Origin: Plantactinospora sp. BC1
Lineage (GTDB): Bacteria > Actinomycetota > Actinomycetes > Mycobacteriales > Micromonosporaceae
NCBI RefSeq assembly: GCF_003030345.1
Contig: NZ_CP028158.1
Span: forward strand, 5,146,001 to 5,210,000
Reading direction: 5' to 3'
DNA: 64,000 nucleotides
In this document: positions 1-8,678 of the stretch, one piece after another
Numbering within the stretch: position 1 is the first letter of the stretch
Layout: every line of letters starts with the position of its first letter
Position numbers and translations under genes: made by a program
Notes under the pieces: model-generated
Database searches by the model: none
What the model was told of the DNA's origin: nothing
What the model saw: the letters and a program-made list of their open reading frames with translations, nothing else

Positions 1-1064
1 CCGTCGGCCACGGCGTGGCAGGCGCCGTAGCCGTCGGCGCGGGCGACGATCCGGCCGGCTTCGACGCGTACCGCGCTCTCGGTGGCGTCGCTGCACGCCG
101 CCACGCCGGCCGCGGCGGCGAGCGCGCCCGTCTCGTCGTGCACGAGCTGGAGCCGGGACCGGGCCGCCGCCGGGACCGCCGCGCGGAGACAGCCGCGCAG
201 CTCGGTAACGGTGAGCCGGGCCAGCGGGCCCAGCTCGCCGGGGTTGCCGGTGACCAGCACGACGGTCACCTCGGCATCGGCCGGGGCGGCGCGGCGGGCC
301 TCCTCGACGGCGGTCAGCCGGTGCAGCCCGAGGACCGCCACCACGCCGTCCCCGGTCAGCCGGGCCGGCTCGTCGCGCAGCGCGTCGATCGCGGCCGGCG
401 GGTTCCACGGCTGGTCGACGGGACGGGCCGGGGAGACGTACGGCAGGTGCGGCGGCCCCCACTCGTCGTCGAGGTCCAGTTCGGCGAGCTGTTCGCAGGC
501 GCGGACGACGGTGAACGGTTCGCCGAAGCCGGGCGCGGCGGCGGCGAGCTGACCGGCGCCGTGCAGGGTGGTCAACGCGGTCTCCGCGACCCGGACCATC
601 CGGGCCGGAGCCCGCCCGGACCCGAGCCGCTCCAGGGCCAGGCCGAGCACGATCGCGCTCAGCCCGGTCAGTTGGGCGAACGGCAGGCTGGTCCGTTCGT
701 CGGCGAGGATCTCGGGGACGAGGTCGCGGCCGAGCCGGGACGCGCTGTGCCGGTCCTCGGTGGCCAGGGGGAGCCGGGCCAGCCAGGCCCGGGCGAAGTC
801 GGCCAGCGCCGCGCCGGCCGTCCGGGCCGTCGGCCGGTACTCCGGCTCGTCCGCCGCCTCGGCCGCCTCGGCCAGTACGGCGAAGTAGAGCGCCCGCTTG
901 CTGGGGAAGTTGGAGTAGACGGCGCCCCGGGTCAGGTCGGCCCGCTCGGCGATCTGATCGATCTTGGCGTCCCGGAAGCCGCGCTCGGTGAACTCGTCGC
1001 GCGCGGCGGCCAGCACCTTGGCGCGGTTGTGTTCCTGCATCTCGATCCTGTTGCGCCGGACCAT
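1..1064 (-). CDS. TetR/AcrR-family transcriptional regulator, cut by the left edge
   Basis: The first 60 residues form a TetR helix-turn-helix: an opening helix, then AERADLTRGAVYSNFPSK as turn and recognition helix. The chosen start is the ATG at 1062-1064 (MVRRNRIEM). At least 354 codons are read before the window edge with no stop, so the protein is much longer than the usual ~200-residue TetR. The last ~100 visible residues alternate strands and helices, include VTVVLVTGNPGELGPLARL and a terminal GYGACHAVADG, and resemble a thioredoxin or peroxiredoxin-like fold; that part is inference. The gene is divergent from the P450 gene with 122 bp between the two starts, so it probably controls the P450 and itself. 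The ligand cannot be read from the sequence. Confidence 0.85.
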   Translation of the reverse strand, partial: MVRRNRIEMQEHNRAKVLAAARDEFTERGFRDAKIDQIAERADLTRGAVYSNFPSKRALYFAVLAEAAEAADEPEYRPTARTAGAALADFARAWLARLPLATEDRHSASRLGRDLVPEILADERTSLPFAQLTGLSAIVLGLALERLGSGRAPARMVRVAETALTTLHGAGQLAAAAPGFGEPFTVVRACEQLAELDLDDEWGPPHLPYVSPARPVDQPWNPPAAIDALRDEPARLTGDGVVAVLGLHRLTAVEEARRAAPADAEVTVVLVTGNPGELGPLARLTVTELRGCLRAAVPAAARSRLQLVHDETGALAAAAGVAACSDATESAVRVEAGRIVARADGYGACHAVAD

Positions 1065-1148
1065 CGTCCCCTCGTCTGTGCCGCACGGTCGCTCCACGGC
1101 CGTTGCCCGTCGAGTGTCAGTAGGATACCGTCGCCATCCGAATGACGT

Positions 1149-1171
1149 GAACATCTGACAGGAACATCTGA
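1149..1171 (+). promoter_or_regulatory. Direct repeat in the TetR/P450 intergenic region
   Basis: GAACATCTGA occurs at 1149-1158 and again at 1162-1171, 13 bp apart, just upstream of the P450 ribosome binding site. A possible -10 hexamer TAGGAT lies at 1121-1126. The repeat may be a binding site for the divergent TetR protein, although TetR operators are normally inverted rather than direct repeats. Confidence 0.3.
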
Positions 1172-1186
1172 ATGGAGGAGCGTGGC

Positions 1187-2380
1187 ATGGCGGAGATCCC
1201 GGAGATCAAACTTGCCGACCCGGCGACCCTGGCCGACCCGTTCGGGGCGTACGCCCGAGCCCGCGAACTCGGCCCGCTCGCCCGGCTGGTCACGCCCGGG
1301 TTCGGCACCATCTGGGCGGTCACCCGGTACGCGGAGACGAAGGCGATGCTCACCGATCCCCGGTTCGAGCTGAACGCCTCCACCTACCAGCGACTCGACG
1401 TCCCGGAGCACTGCCGCAAATACCTGCGGACCATGCAGGAGATGGAGGGGGACGAGCACGCCCGGCTGCGCCGGCTGGTCTCACCCGCCTTCACCGCGCG
1501 CCGGGCCGCCGAGTTCCGGCCGAGGATCGTCGCGATCGTCGAGAAGCTCCTCGACGAACTGGCCGACCGGACCGACGACGGCGTCGTCGACCTGCTCGCC
1601 GGCTTCGCCGGGCCGCTGCCGATGGACGTGATCTGTGAACTGGTCGGCATCCCGGAGGCCGCCCGGCAGAGCTGGCGCGAGTACGGCGCCGCGATCGCCG
1701 CCGGGCACGGGCCGGCGTTCGTCGCCGCCGTACCGGCGATCATGCGGGACGCCGCGAACGCCGTCGTCGGGCGTACCGGCGGGTCCGGCGTCGACCTGCT
1801 CGCCGAGCTGGTCGGCGTGCACGCCGAGGACTCCGACCGGCTCAGCGAGACCGAGCTGGTCACCCTGGTCTGGCATCTCGTACTGGCCGGACAGACCCCG
1901 ACCAACGCGCTGGCCAACGCCGTCGAGGCGCTGTTCCGGCACCCCGACCAGCTCGCGGCGCTGCGCGCCGACGAGGGGCTGCTGCCCGGCGCGGTCGAGG
2001 AGCTGACCCGCTGGTGCGGCCCGCAGCTGCTGAGCCTGCCCCGCTACGCCCGGGAGGACGTCGAGATCGCCGGTGTGCCGATCGGCAAGGGCGAGCCGGT
2101 CAGCGCCGCACTGGCCGGCGCCAACCGGGATCCCCGGGTGTTCGCCGATCCGGACCGGCTCGACCTGCGCCGCCCCGTCGGCGGACCCGCACACCTCGGG
2201 TACGGGTACGGACCGCACTTCTGCCTGGGTGCGGCACTGGCCCGGGTGCAGCTCGAGGTCGCGCTCGGCGCCCTGCTCCGCCGGTTCCCGGAACTCGCAC
2301 CGGTCGAGGACGGGGCACGCCGGGTACCCGATCCCGGAACCTGGCGGCTGACCGAGCTGCGGGTGGCACTGCGCCCCTAG
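1187..2380 (+). CDS. Cytochrome P450, bacterial class I (CYP107-like)
   Basis: This 397-residue soluble P450 is of normal bacterial length. Landmarks in order are a C-helix EHARLRRLV, an I-helix oxygen-binding motif AGQTPT, a K-helix ExxR in EELTRW and the heme loop GYGPHFCLGAALA, with Cys346 as the predicted heme thiolate. It would hydroxylate or epoxidise a small hydrophobic substrate using electrons from a ferredoxin. No ferredoxin or reductase is encoded next to it, so partners must come from elsewhere. The start at 1187 is preferred over the ATG at 1172 because the earlier codon overlaps the GGAGGA ribosome binding site (1174-1179). It is divergent from the TetR gene. The substrate is unknown. 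Confidence 0.9.
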   Translation: MAEIPEIKLADPATLADPFGAYARARELGPLARLVTPGFGTIWAVTRYAETKAMLTDPRFELNASTYQRLDVPEHCRKYLRTMQEMEGDEHARLRRLVSPAFTARRAAEFRPRIVAIVEKLLDELADRTDDGVVDLLAGFAGPLPMDVICELVGIPEAARQSWREYGAAIAAGHGPAFVAAVPAIMRDAANAVVGRTGGSGVDLLAELVGVHAEDSDRLSETELVTLVWHLVLAGQTPTNALANAVEALFRHPDQLAALRADEGLLPGAVEELTRWCGPQLLSLPRYAREDVEIAGVPIGKGEPVSAALAGANRDPRVFADPDRLDLRRPVGGPAHLGYGYGPHFCLGAALARVQLEVALGALLRRFPELAPVEDGARRVPDPGTWRLTELRVALRP

Positions 2381-2475
2381 CCGATCCGTCCTCGCCCCCG
2401 TCCGGCCGGTGTGTCGGCGGTGCCGGCGGAGGCTGGCCGGATGTGGCCACCGCCAGCCATTGAGTCCGGGCGGGG

Positions 2476-2527
2476 CGGCTGGTCAGGATCGTCTCAGTGT
2501 CCGTCCACTGAGACGCGTCACCAGCCG
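2476..2527 (+). promoter_or_regulatory. Two-tier hairpin in the leader of the rhamnosidase gene
   Basis: An inner perfect 10-bp stem (CGTCTCAGTG at 2490-2499, CACTGAGACG at 2506-2515, 6-nt loop) sits inside an outer perfect 8-bp stem (CGGCTGGT at 2476-2483, ACCAGCCG at 2520-2527). A 6-by-4 internal loop separates them. The structure ends 21 bp before the GH78 start codon and no T-run follows, so a plain terminator of the P450 transcript is less likely than an operator or a structured leader. Confidence 0.55.
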
Positions 2528-2548
2528 TACGGAAGTGGGGAGTCGGCG

Positions 2549-5500
2549 ATGTTGCCCACCAGGTTGCCCCGGTCGGGACTTTCGGCGGCGCTGGCGCTGC
2601 TGCTGGCACTGCCGCTGGCGGCGGTCGCCGGGCCGGCACCCGCCGCCGCGAGGACCTCGGGCCCGGCGGTGACGGTGGCCGGGCTGACCACCGAGCGGGC
2701 GACGAACCCGATCGGGCTGGACACCGAACGCCCCCGGCTGGGCTGGACGATCGACTCCACCCGGCGAGGGGTGCTCCAGCACTCCTACCAGGTCCGGGTG
2801 GCGAGTAGCCCCAGCCGGCTCGACCGGCCGGACGTCTGGGACAGCGGCCGGGTCACCTCCCGGAACAGCACCCTCGTCCCGTACGCCGGCCCGGCGCCGA
2901 AGCCGCGCACCCGGTACGCCTGGCAGGTGCGGATCTGGGACGAGACCGGCCGCGTCTCCGGCTGGAGCGAGCCGGCGTACTGGGAGACCGGGGTCGGCGG
3001 GCCGGACGGCTGGCAGGGCGACTGGATCGGGCTGGCACCGCCGACCGAGTCCTGGGTGGACTACACGGTGCAGACCACCGTCCGGGTGGAACGGGACGCG
3101 GCCGGGATCTTCCTCCGGGCCAGCGGGGCGGGCAACGCCTACATGTGGCAGTTCTCCACCACCGACGGGAGCGCCACGTTGCGCCCGCACGTCCGGGTGA
3201 ACGGGGCGTGGACGGTGCTCAAGGAGGTGTCGCTGGCTGCGGTCGTACCCCCGGAGAAGCTGACCGCGCCGCACACGCTGCGGATCGCCGCGGCGGGTGA
3301 CACCTTCACCACCTGGGTCGACGGGGTCCAGGTCGACGTCACCCGGCACGCCGCGCACCGCTCCGGCTCGGTCGGGCTGCGCACCTCCACCCAGGAGTCG
3401 GCGGTCTTCGCCGACTTCTCGGTGACCGACGGCGACCGGACCCTCTACGCCGCACCGCTGACCGACGGCGAGAACCCGTTCGGCGCCGGTACCCCGACCG
3501 CCGACGGCCTGCGGGTCAGCGGCGACACCGAGACGATGCTCGCCGCCCTGGACGCGAACCCGCTGCTGCGGCGCGGCTTCCGGGTGGCCGGCGAGGTGGC
3601 CCGGGCCCGGGTCTACGCCAGCGGGCTCGGCGTCTACCAGCTCTCGCTCAACGGCGAACGGGTCGGCGACCACGAGCTGGCCCCCGGCTGGACCGACTAC
3701 GCCAAGCGGGTGCAATACCAGAGCTACGACGTGACCGGGCAGCTCCGGCCCGGCGACAACGCGTTCGGGGCGATGCTCGGCGACGGCTGGTACTCCGGCA
3801 GCATCGCCTGGTTCGGCACCGACAACTACGGTCCCCGGCCGCTGCTCAGCGCCGCCCTGGTGATCGACTACGCGGACGGCCGCACCGAGACGGTCCGCAC
3901 CGACGGCTCCTGGCGGGCCACCCCCGGACCGTTCCTGCTGACCGACCTGATCCACGGCGAGACCTACGACGCCCGGCGGCTGCCGGCCGGCTGGGACCGG
4001 CCCGGCTTCGACGACTCCGGCTGGTCGGCGGCGACGGTCGGCGGCGACGGCGGGGCGACCGCCCGGCTGGTGGCCCAGGTCGACCCGCCGGTCCGGGTGA
4101 CCCAGGAACTGAAGGCGACGGCGCTGACCCAGCCCACCCCGGGAACCTGGATCTTCGACCTCGGGCAGAACATGGTGGGCAAGGTCCGGCTGAAGGTGGC
4201 CGGCCCGGCGGGTACGACGGTACGGATCCGGCACGCCGAGGTGCTCAACCCGGACGGTACGGCGTACACCGCGAACCTGCGTACGGCCAGGGCCACCGAC
4301 CTCTACCGGCTGCGCGGCGGCGGCCCGGAGGTGTACGAGCCGACCTTCACCTTCCACGGCTTCCGCTACGTCGAGCTGACCGGCTTCCCCGGCACCCCCG
4401 ACCTGGGCACCGTCACCGGTCTGGTGATGCACACCGACGGCGAGCGAACCAGCACCTTCGCCACCTCGAACCCGATGGTGAACCAGTTGCACAGCAACAT
4501 CACCTGGGGACAGCGCGGCAACTTCCTCTCCATCCCGACCGACACCCCGGCCCGGGACGAGCGGCTCGGCTGGACCGGCGACATCAACGTCTTCGCCGAG
4601 ACCGCGACGTTCAACATGGAGAGCCTGACCTTCCTGACCAAGTGGCTGGCGGACCTGCGGGACGCGCAGTCGGGCAACGGCGCCTATCCGGACGTCGCGC
4701 CGAGGGCCTGCTGCGGCGACGGCGCCACCGGCTGGGCCGACGCCGGCATCACCGTCCCGCACGCGCTCTGGCAGCGCTACGGCGACACCCGGGTGATCGA
4801 GGAGCACTACGACTCGATGGTCCGCTACGCGGCCTGGCTGGAGAGCACCAGTTCGGGACACCGGCGGACCAACGCCGGCCCGTACCTGGACTGGCTGAAC
4901 CTGGACGACCCGACCCCGGCCGGGGTGATCGGCACCGCGTACTACGCGTACAGCATCCGGCTGCTCGGCGAGATGGCCGGCGCGATCGGCCGGACCGCCG
5001 ACGCGGAACGCTACGCCGCGCTCTCGGCCCGGATCGCCGAGGCGTTCACCACGGCGTACGTCGCCGCCGACGGCACCGTGCAGGGCGACAGCCAGACCGG
5101 GTACGTGCTGGCGATCGGGATGGACCTGCTCCCCGACGCGCTGCGCGGCAGGGCCGCCGACCGGCTGGTCGCCAACCTGGAACGGCACGACTGGCACCTG
5201 GCGACCGGCTTCCTCGGCACCCCGGACCTGTTGCCGGCGCTGGCCGACACCGGACACCTCGACGTGGCCTACCGGCTGCTGCTCAACGACACCTACCCGT
5301 CCTGGGGCTACGAGATCGGCAAGGGTGCCACCACGATCTGGGAACGGTGGAACTCGATCATGCCGGACGGCAGCTTCGGCGACGTCTCGATGAACTCCTT
5401 CAACCACTACGCCTACGGCGCGGTCGGGGACTGGATGTACCGCACCGTCGCCGGCATCCAGCCGGACCCGGCGCATCCGGGCTACGCACACCTGACCATC

Positions 5501-7243
5501 GCGCCGCGCCCCGGCGGGGACATCCGGTCGGCGAAGGCGTCGTACCGGTCGATCCGTGGAACCGTCGGCACCGACTGGCGACTGGACGACCGGGGACAGC
5601 TCCGGCTGGCGGTCACGGTGCCGGGCAACACCACCGCCACGGTACGCATCCCGGCGGCGAGCCGGCACGCGGTCACCGAGGGCGGCCGGCCGGCGGAGCG
5701 GGCCGAGGGGGTACGGTTCGTCCGGCTCGACGGCGGCGACGCGGTCTTCGAGGTCGGCTCCGGCAGATACGCCTTCGCCGTGGACCGGGTGCTCGGCGAC
5801 CTCGGCGAGGCGGCCGACGCGGTCACCGAGGCGGCAACCGTGGCCGACCAGGTCGCCGGTGAGCTGCACTGGCCGCCGGCGATCGGGTTGCGGGTCCGGC
5901 TCGCCCGGCTGACCGTCGACGCGGCGGCCGCCCGGCTGGCGTACCGGTACGGCGAGGGTGACGCCCGGGCCACCGGCGCCGCCGTGCACCGGGCGCTGGC
6001 CACCGGCTCCGATCTGGACCGCTGGCTGGAGACCCAGGTGCGGGCCGGGCGGATGCCGAGGGCGGTCGCGGACCGGTTCGCCGCCCCGCTGACCCGGCTC
6101 GACCAGCGGCTCTCCGCCGCCTCGTCGGCCCTGGTCGGCGCGGTGGCCCGACTCGACCTGCCGGTCGGCGAGGTGCTGCCCGGTGGCGTGCTCCGGGCGG
6201 CGGTGCTGGTGCAGAACGGCGGGACGGAAACCGTCACCGGACTGGTGTCCACGGTGGACGCGGGTGCCGGCGTGACGGTCCGCCCGGTGGGCAGCCGGCC
6301 GGGCAGCGTCGCGCCGGGCCGGACGGTGCGGCACGAGTACGAGCTGCGTATTCCGCCCGGCCAACCCGTCGGTACCCTGCCGCTGACCGCTTCGGCCGGC
6401 TACCGCTACCGGTCCGGCACCGCGACGCTGCCGCTGGCGGGTTCGCTGCCGGTGGCGCCGGCCGTCACCGTCGTCTCTACCACCGCCGAGCCGGCCTCGG
6501 TGGCGCCGGGCGGCACCGCCACCCTGCATACCGTGCTCCGCAACCGGTCCACGGTGCCGGTGCGGGGCGAGTTGACCGGCAGCGCACCGGACGGCTGGCG
6601 GATCGAGCCCGGCAGCCGGCCGTTCGCGCTGGCCCCGGGCGCCGAGGTCACCCTGGAGGGCACCGTCACCGCGCCGCTGGCGACGACCGAGGGCGCGGTC
6701 GGGATCACCGTCGCCACCGGGCCGACCGAGGCGGAACGCCGCAGGGTCGACCTGCCGGTCCGGTTCGACAACCCGCCGGGTACGGAGCTGGACCACGTCG
6801 ACCTCGGCGCGACCGCCTCCGAGCAGGCGCACCGGCTGCTCGCCTCGGAACACTCCGACAGCAGTGTGGAGGCCGGGCTGACCCGCCGCTACACCAACGT
6901 CACCCATCCGGGCGGCTGGTTCGAGTTCGACCTCGCCGTCCCGGCGGGCCGGCCGTTCCTGCTCCGGGTCGTCGAGACGTACGACAGCGCGCAGTCGAAG
7001 GACTACGACGTACTTGTCGACGGGGCGCGGGTGCACGCGCGGGCGTACCAGCGTACGGCCGGCGGGGCTGGCACGGTGAGCTACCAGTTCGTGGTGGACC
7101 GGCCGGAGTCGACGGCCGACGGGACGGTCCGGGTGCGCTTCCAGGACACCGGCGAGGGTTACGACCCGTCCATCGCCGACGTCTGGTCGGTGCCGCTGCC
7201 GGCCGCTCCGGCTCCACCGCCGGCCTCCCCGGCCGGCCGCTGA
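2549..7243 (+). CDS. Secreted multidomain alpha-L-rhamnosidase (GH78)
   Basis: This 1564-residue extracellular enzyme should release terminal L-rhamnose from plant polysaccharides or glycosides. A Sec signal peptide covers roughly residues 1-33 (positive start, long Leu/Ala core, AAA region). Beta-sandwich domains typical of GH78 follow, then an (alpha/alpha)6 catalytic barrel. The family motif DERLGWTGD starts at residue 670 and contains the probable general acid. TTIWERW carries the probable general base, Glu932. After the C-terminal sandwich come a helical spacer, a NEW3-type domain (about 1310-1400) and a terminal beta domain like those appended to actinobacterial glycosidases. The start is the ATG after GGAAGTGGGGAG. 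The product matches the import system encoded at 8.7-13.4 kb. Confidence 0.92.
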   Translation: MLPTRLPRSGLSAALALLLALPLAAVAGPAPAAARTSGPAVTVAGLTTERATNPIGLDTERPRLGWTIDSTRRGVLQHSYQVRVASSPSRLDRPDVWDSGRVTSRNSTLVPYAGPAPKPRTRYAWQVRIWDETGRVSGWSEPAYWETGVGGPDGWQGDWIGLAPPTESWVDYTVQTTVRVERDAAGIFLRASGAGNAYMWQFSTTDGSATLRPHVRVNGAWTVLKEVSLAAVVPPEKLTAPHTLRIAAAGDTFTTWVDGVQVDVTRHAAHRSGSVGLRTSTQESAVFADFSVTDGDRTLYAAPLTDGENPFGAGTPTADGLRVSGDTETMLAALDANPLLRRGFRVAGEVARARVYASGLGVYQLSLNGERVGDHELAPGWTDYAKRVQYQSYDVTGQLRPGDNAFGAMLGDGWYSGSIAWFGTDNYGPRPLLSAALVIDYADGRTETVRTDGSWRATPGPFLLTDLIHGETYDARRLPAGWDRPGFDDSGWSAATVGGDGGATARLVAQVDPPVRVTQELKATALTQPTPGTWIFDLGQNMVGKVRLKVAGPAGTTVRIRHAEVLNPDGTAYTANLRTARATDLYRLRGGGPEVYEPTFTFHGFRYVELTGFPGTPDLGTVTGLVMHTDGERTSTFATSNPMVNQLHSNITWGQRGNFLSIPTDTPARDERLGWTGDINVFAETATFNMESLTFLTKWLADLRDAQSGNGAYPDVAPRACCGDGATGWADAGITVPHALWQRYGDTRVIEEHYDSMVRYAAWLESTSSGHRRTNAGPYLDWLNLDDPTPAGVIGTAYYAYSIRLLGEMAGAIGRTADAERYAALSARIAEAFTTAYVAADGTVQGDSQTGYVLAIGMDLLPDALRGRAADRLVANLERHDWHLATGFLGTPDLLPALADTGHLDVAYRLLLNDTYPSWGYEIGKGATTIWERWNSIMPDGSFGDVSMNSFNHYAYGAVGDWMYRTVAGIQPDPAHPGYAHLTIAPRPGGDIRSAKASYRSIRGTVGTDWRLDDRGQLRLAVTVPGNTTATVRIPAASRHAVTEGGRPAERAEGVRFVRLDGGDAVFEVGSGRYAFAVDRVLGDLGEAADAVTEAATVADQVAGELHWPPAIGLRVRLARLTVDAAAARLAYRYGEGDARATGAAVHRALATGSDLDRWLETQVRAGRMPRAVADRFAAPLTRLDQRLSAASSALVGAVARLDLPVGEVLPGGVLRAAVLVQNGGTETVTGLVSTVDAGAGVTVRPVGSRPGSVAPGRTVRHEYELRIPPGQPVGTLPLTASAGYRYRSGTATLPLAGSLPVAPAVTVVSTTAEPASVAPGGTATLHTVLRNRSTVPVRGELTGSAPDGWRIEPGSRPFALAPGAEVTLEGTVTAPLATTEGAVGITVATGPTEAERRRVDLPVRFDNPPGTELDHVDLGATASEQAHRLLASEHSDSSVEAGLTRRYTNVTHPGGWFEFDLAVPAGRPFLLRVVETYDSAQSKDYDVLVDGARVHARAYQRTAGGAGTVSYQFVVDRPESTADGTVRVRFQDTGEGYDPSIADVWSVPLPAAPAPPPASPAGR

Positions 7244-7250
7244 CGCCTGG

Positions 7251-7296
7251 CCCGGTCGCTCCTGCGGGCCGGTTCTCGGCGACGGCGGCGACCGGG
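7251..7296. terminator. Bidirectional terminator between GH78 and lacI-type genes
   Basis: A perfect 9-bp inverted repeat CCCGGTCGC (7251-7259) and GCGACCGGG (7288-7296), with a 28-nt loop, lies in the 94-bp space between the two convergent genes. No T-run is present, which is common in high-GC actinobacteria. Confidence 0.45.
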
Positions 7297-7337
7297 ACGG
7301 CAAGGCGACGGAGAGGCCGGGTGCCCGCTCCGGCCGG

Positions 7338-8381
7338 CTACCCGGTGGGCTGGCCGGCGGGGCGGCGGCGGCTGGATTCCCGGACGACGAGTTCCGGCTC
7401 GAAGACGACCTGCTGGTGCCGGTGTCCGGCCGGCTCGTTGACCTCGCCGAGCAGCAGTTCGGCGGCGGTCTGGCCGAGCCGCTGCCGGGGCTGGCGCACC
7501 GAGGTGAGCGGCACGGCCGCCGCGGCCGCGAAGTCGATGTCGTCGTAGCCGACCAGGGCGACGTCCTCGGGTACCCGGATCCGCTGCCGGGTCAGCTCCT
7601 GGAGCACACCGAGCGCCACCAGGTCGTTGGCGCAGAAGACGGCGGTGGCCCGGCTCTCCCGGGGCGCGCCGAGCAGCCGGGCCGCGGCGTCCCGGCCGGC
7701 GGCCACGGTCATCGCCGGGGTGTCGAGCCGGGGCAGATCGCTCTCGCCCAGCCCGGCCCCGGCCATCGCCTGCACCGCGCCGGCATGCCGGTCGCGTACC
7801 TGTTCCAGCCGGGACGCGCCGACGAAGGCGATCCGCCGGTGCCCCGCCTCCAGCAGGTGACGTACCGCCAGTTCGCCGCCGAGCCGGTCGTCCACCGAGA
7901 CCGAGCAGAGGTCGGCGTGCCGGGAGCGCCGGTCGAGCAGTACGACGTGGATGCCCCGGTCGCGCAGCCGGAGCAGCCGGGCGCTGGCGTCGTCGACCGG
8001 GGTGATGAGTACGCCCTGCACCCGCTGCTCCTTGAGCAGGTCCAGATAGGCGTCCTCCCTGGCCTGGTCACCGTCGCTGTTGCAGAAGATCACCGCCATG
8101 CCGGCGGTGCCGGTGGTGTCCTCGACGCCCTTGGCGAGGTCGGTGAAGAACGGGTTGGCCACGTCCAGCACGACGAGGCCGAGGGTGCGGCTGCGGCCCC
8201 GCCGCAGTTGCCGGGCGGCGTGGTTCGGCACGAAGCCGAGTTCCTCGATCGCGGCGAGGACCCGGGCCCGGGTGGCGCTCGAAACCAGGTCGGGCTGGTT
8301 GAGCACGTTGGAGACGGTGCCCATCGAGACTCCCGCGTGACTGGCGACGTCGCGGATGCTCACCACGGAGGTCTCCCGCAC
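7338..8381 (-). CDS. LacI-family transcriptional repressor
   Basis: The N-terminus is a classic LacI helix-turn-helix and hinge (IRDVASHAGVSMGTVSNVLN). A periplasmic-binding-protein-like sensor core follows, with the usual TAVFCANDLVALGVL and VALVGYDD segments. The GTG at 8381 is preferred because GGAGGAGGAG lies just upstream; an in-frame TTG at 8408 has no such site. The product is about 347 residues, the family norm. The gene is divergent from the sugar ABC operon, whose leader carries a perfect TGAAACGTTTCA palindrome, the normal core of LacI-family operators. It very likely represses that operon and perhaps GH78, with rhamnose or a derivative as inducer; the effector is inferred from context only. 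Confidence 0.92.
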   Translation of the reverse strand: MRETSVVSIRDVASHAGVSMGTVSNVLNQPDLVSSATRARVLAAIEELGFVPNHAARQLRRGRSRTLGLVVLDVANPFFTDLAKGVEDTTGTAGMAVIFCNSDGDQAREDAYLDLLKEQRVQGVLITPVDDASARLLRLRDRGIHVVLLDRRSRHADLCSVSVDDRLGGELAVRHLLEAGHRRIAFVGASRLEQVRDRHAGAVQAMAGAGLGESDLPRLDTPAMTVAAGRDAAARLLGAPRESRATAVFCANDLVALGVLQELTRQRIRVPEDVALVGYDDIDFAAAAAVPLTSVRQPRQRLGQTAAELLLGEVNEPAGHRHQQVVFEPELVVRESSRRRPAGQPTG

Positions 8382-8605
8382 GCTCTCCTCCTCCGCGTCG
8401 GCCGGCAACTGAATCGTGTCAAGGATGCCTGGCGGCCCCGGCGGCGGGGGGTACCTGACCGGATGTGGCCAGCGCGGCGGCGGTTGTCGATGCCGAGGGG
8501 CCAGACGTTGGCGATGATCATGGCATCAGCCCTGCCCAGGGCGGGGATCGACGGCGAGGAAAGGGCTTACCTACGAGTAACGATTCGGTAACCGCCTCGA
8601 AATGC

Positions 8606-8635
8606 TTGACCGGCCGGGAAGGCGGCCTCTAGCGT
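8606..8635 (+). promoter_or_regulatory. Promoter of the rhamnose-type ABC operon
   Basis: A -35 box TTGACC (8606-8611) and a -10 box TAGCGT (8630-8635) are separated by 18 bp. The expected start of transcription is near 8642, immediately ahead of the LacI operator and 37 bp before the first gene. Confidence 0.6.
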
Positions 8636-8651
8636 CTTCATCACATTGGGC

Positions 8652-8663
8652 TGAAACGTTTCA
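8652..8663. promoter_or_regulatory. LacI-family operator
   Basis: TGAAACGTTTCA is a perfect 12-bp palindrome with the central CG pair typical of LacI/GalR-family sites. It lies about 10 bp downstream of the predicted transcription start and 15 bp before the ABC ATPase start, a position that would block transcription. The divergent LacI gene is the natural ligand. Confidence 0.75.
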
Positions 8664-8678
8664 TGGCTGGAGGGCCGG

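Noticed and set aside
2483-7303. A 1606-codon open frame on the minus strand opposite the GH78 gene
   Set aside because: It is low-complexity Arg/Pro/Gly/Val sequence without any family motif. Long antisense frames are expected in very GC-rich coding DNA, and GH78 explains the region fully.
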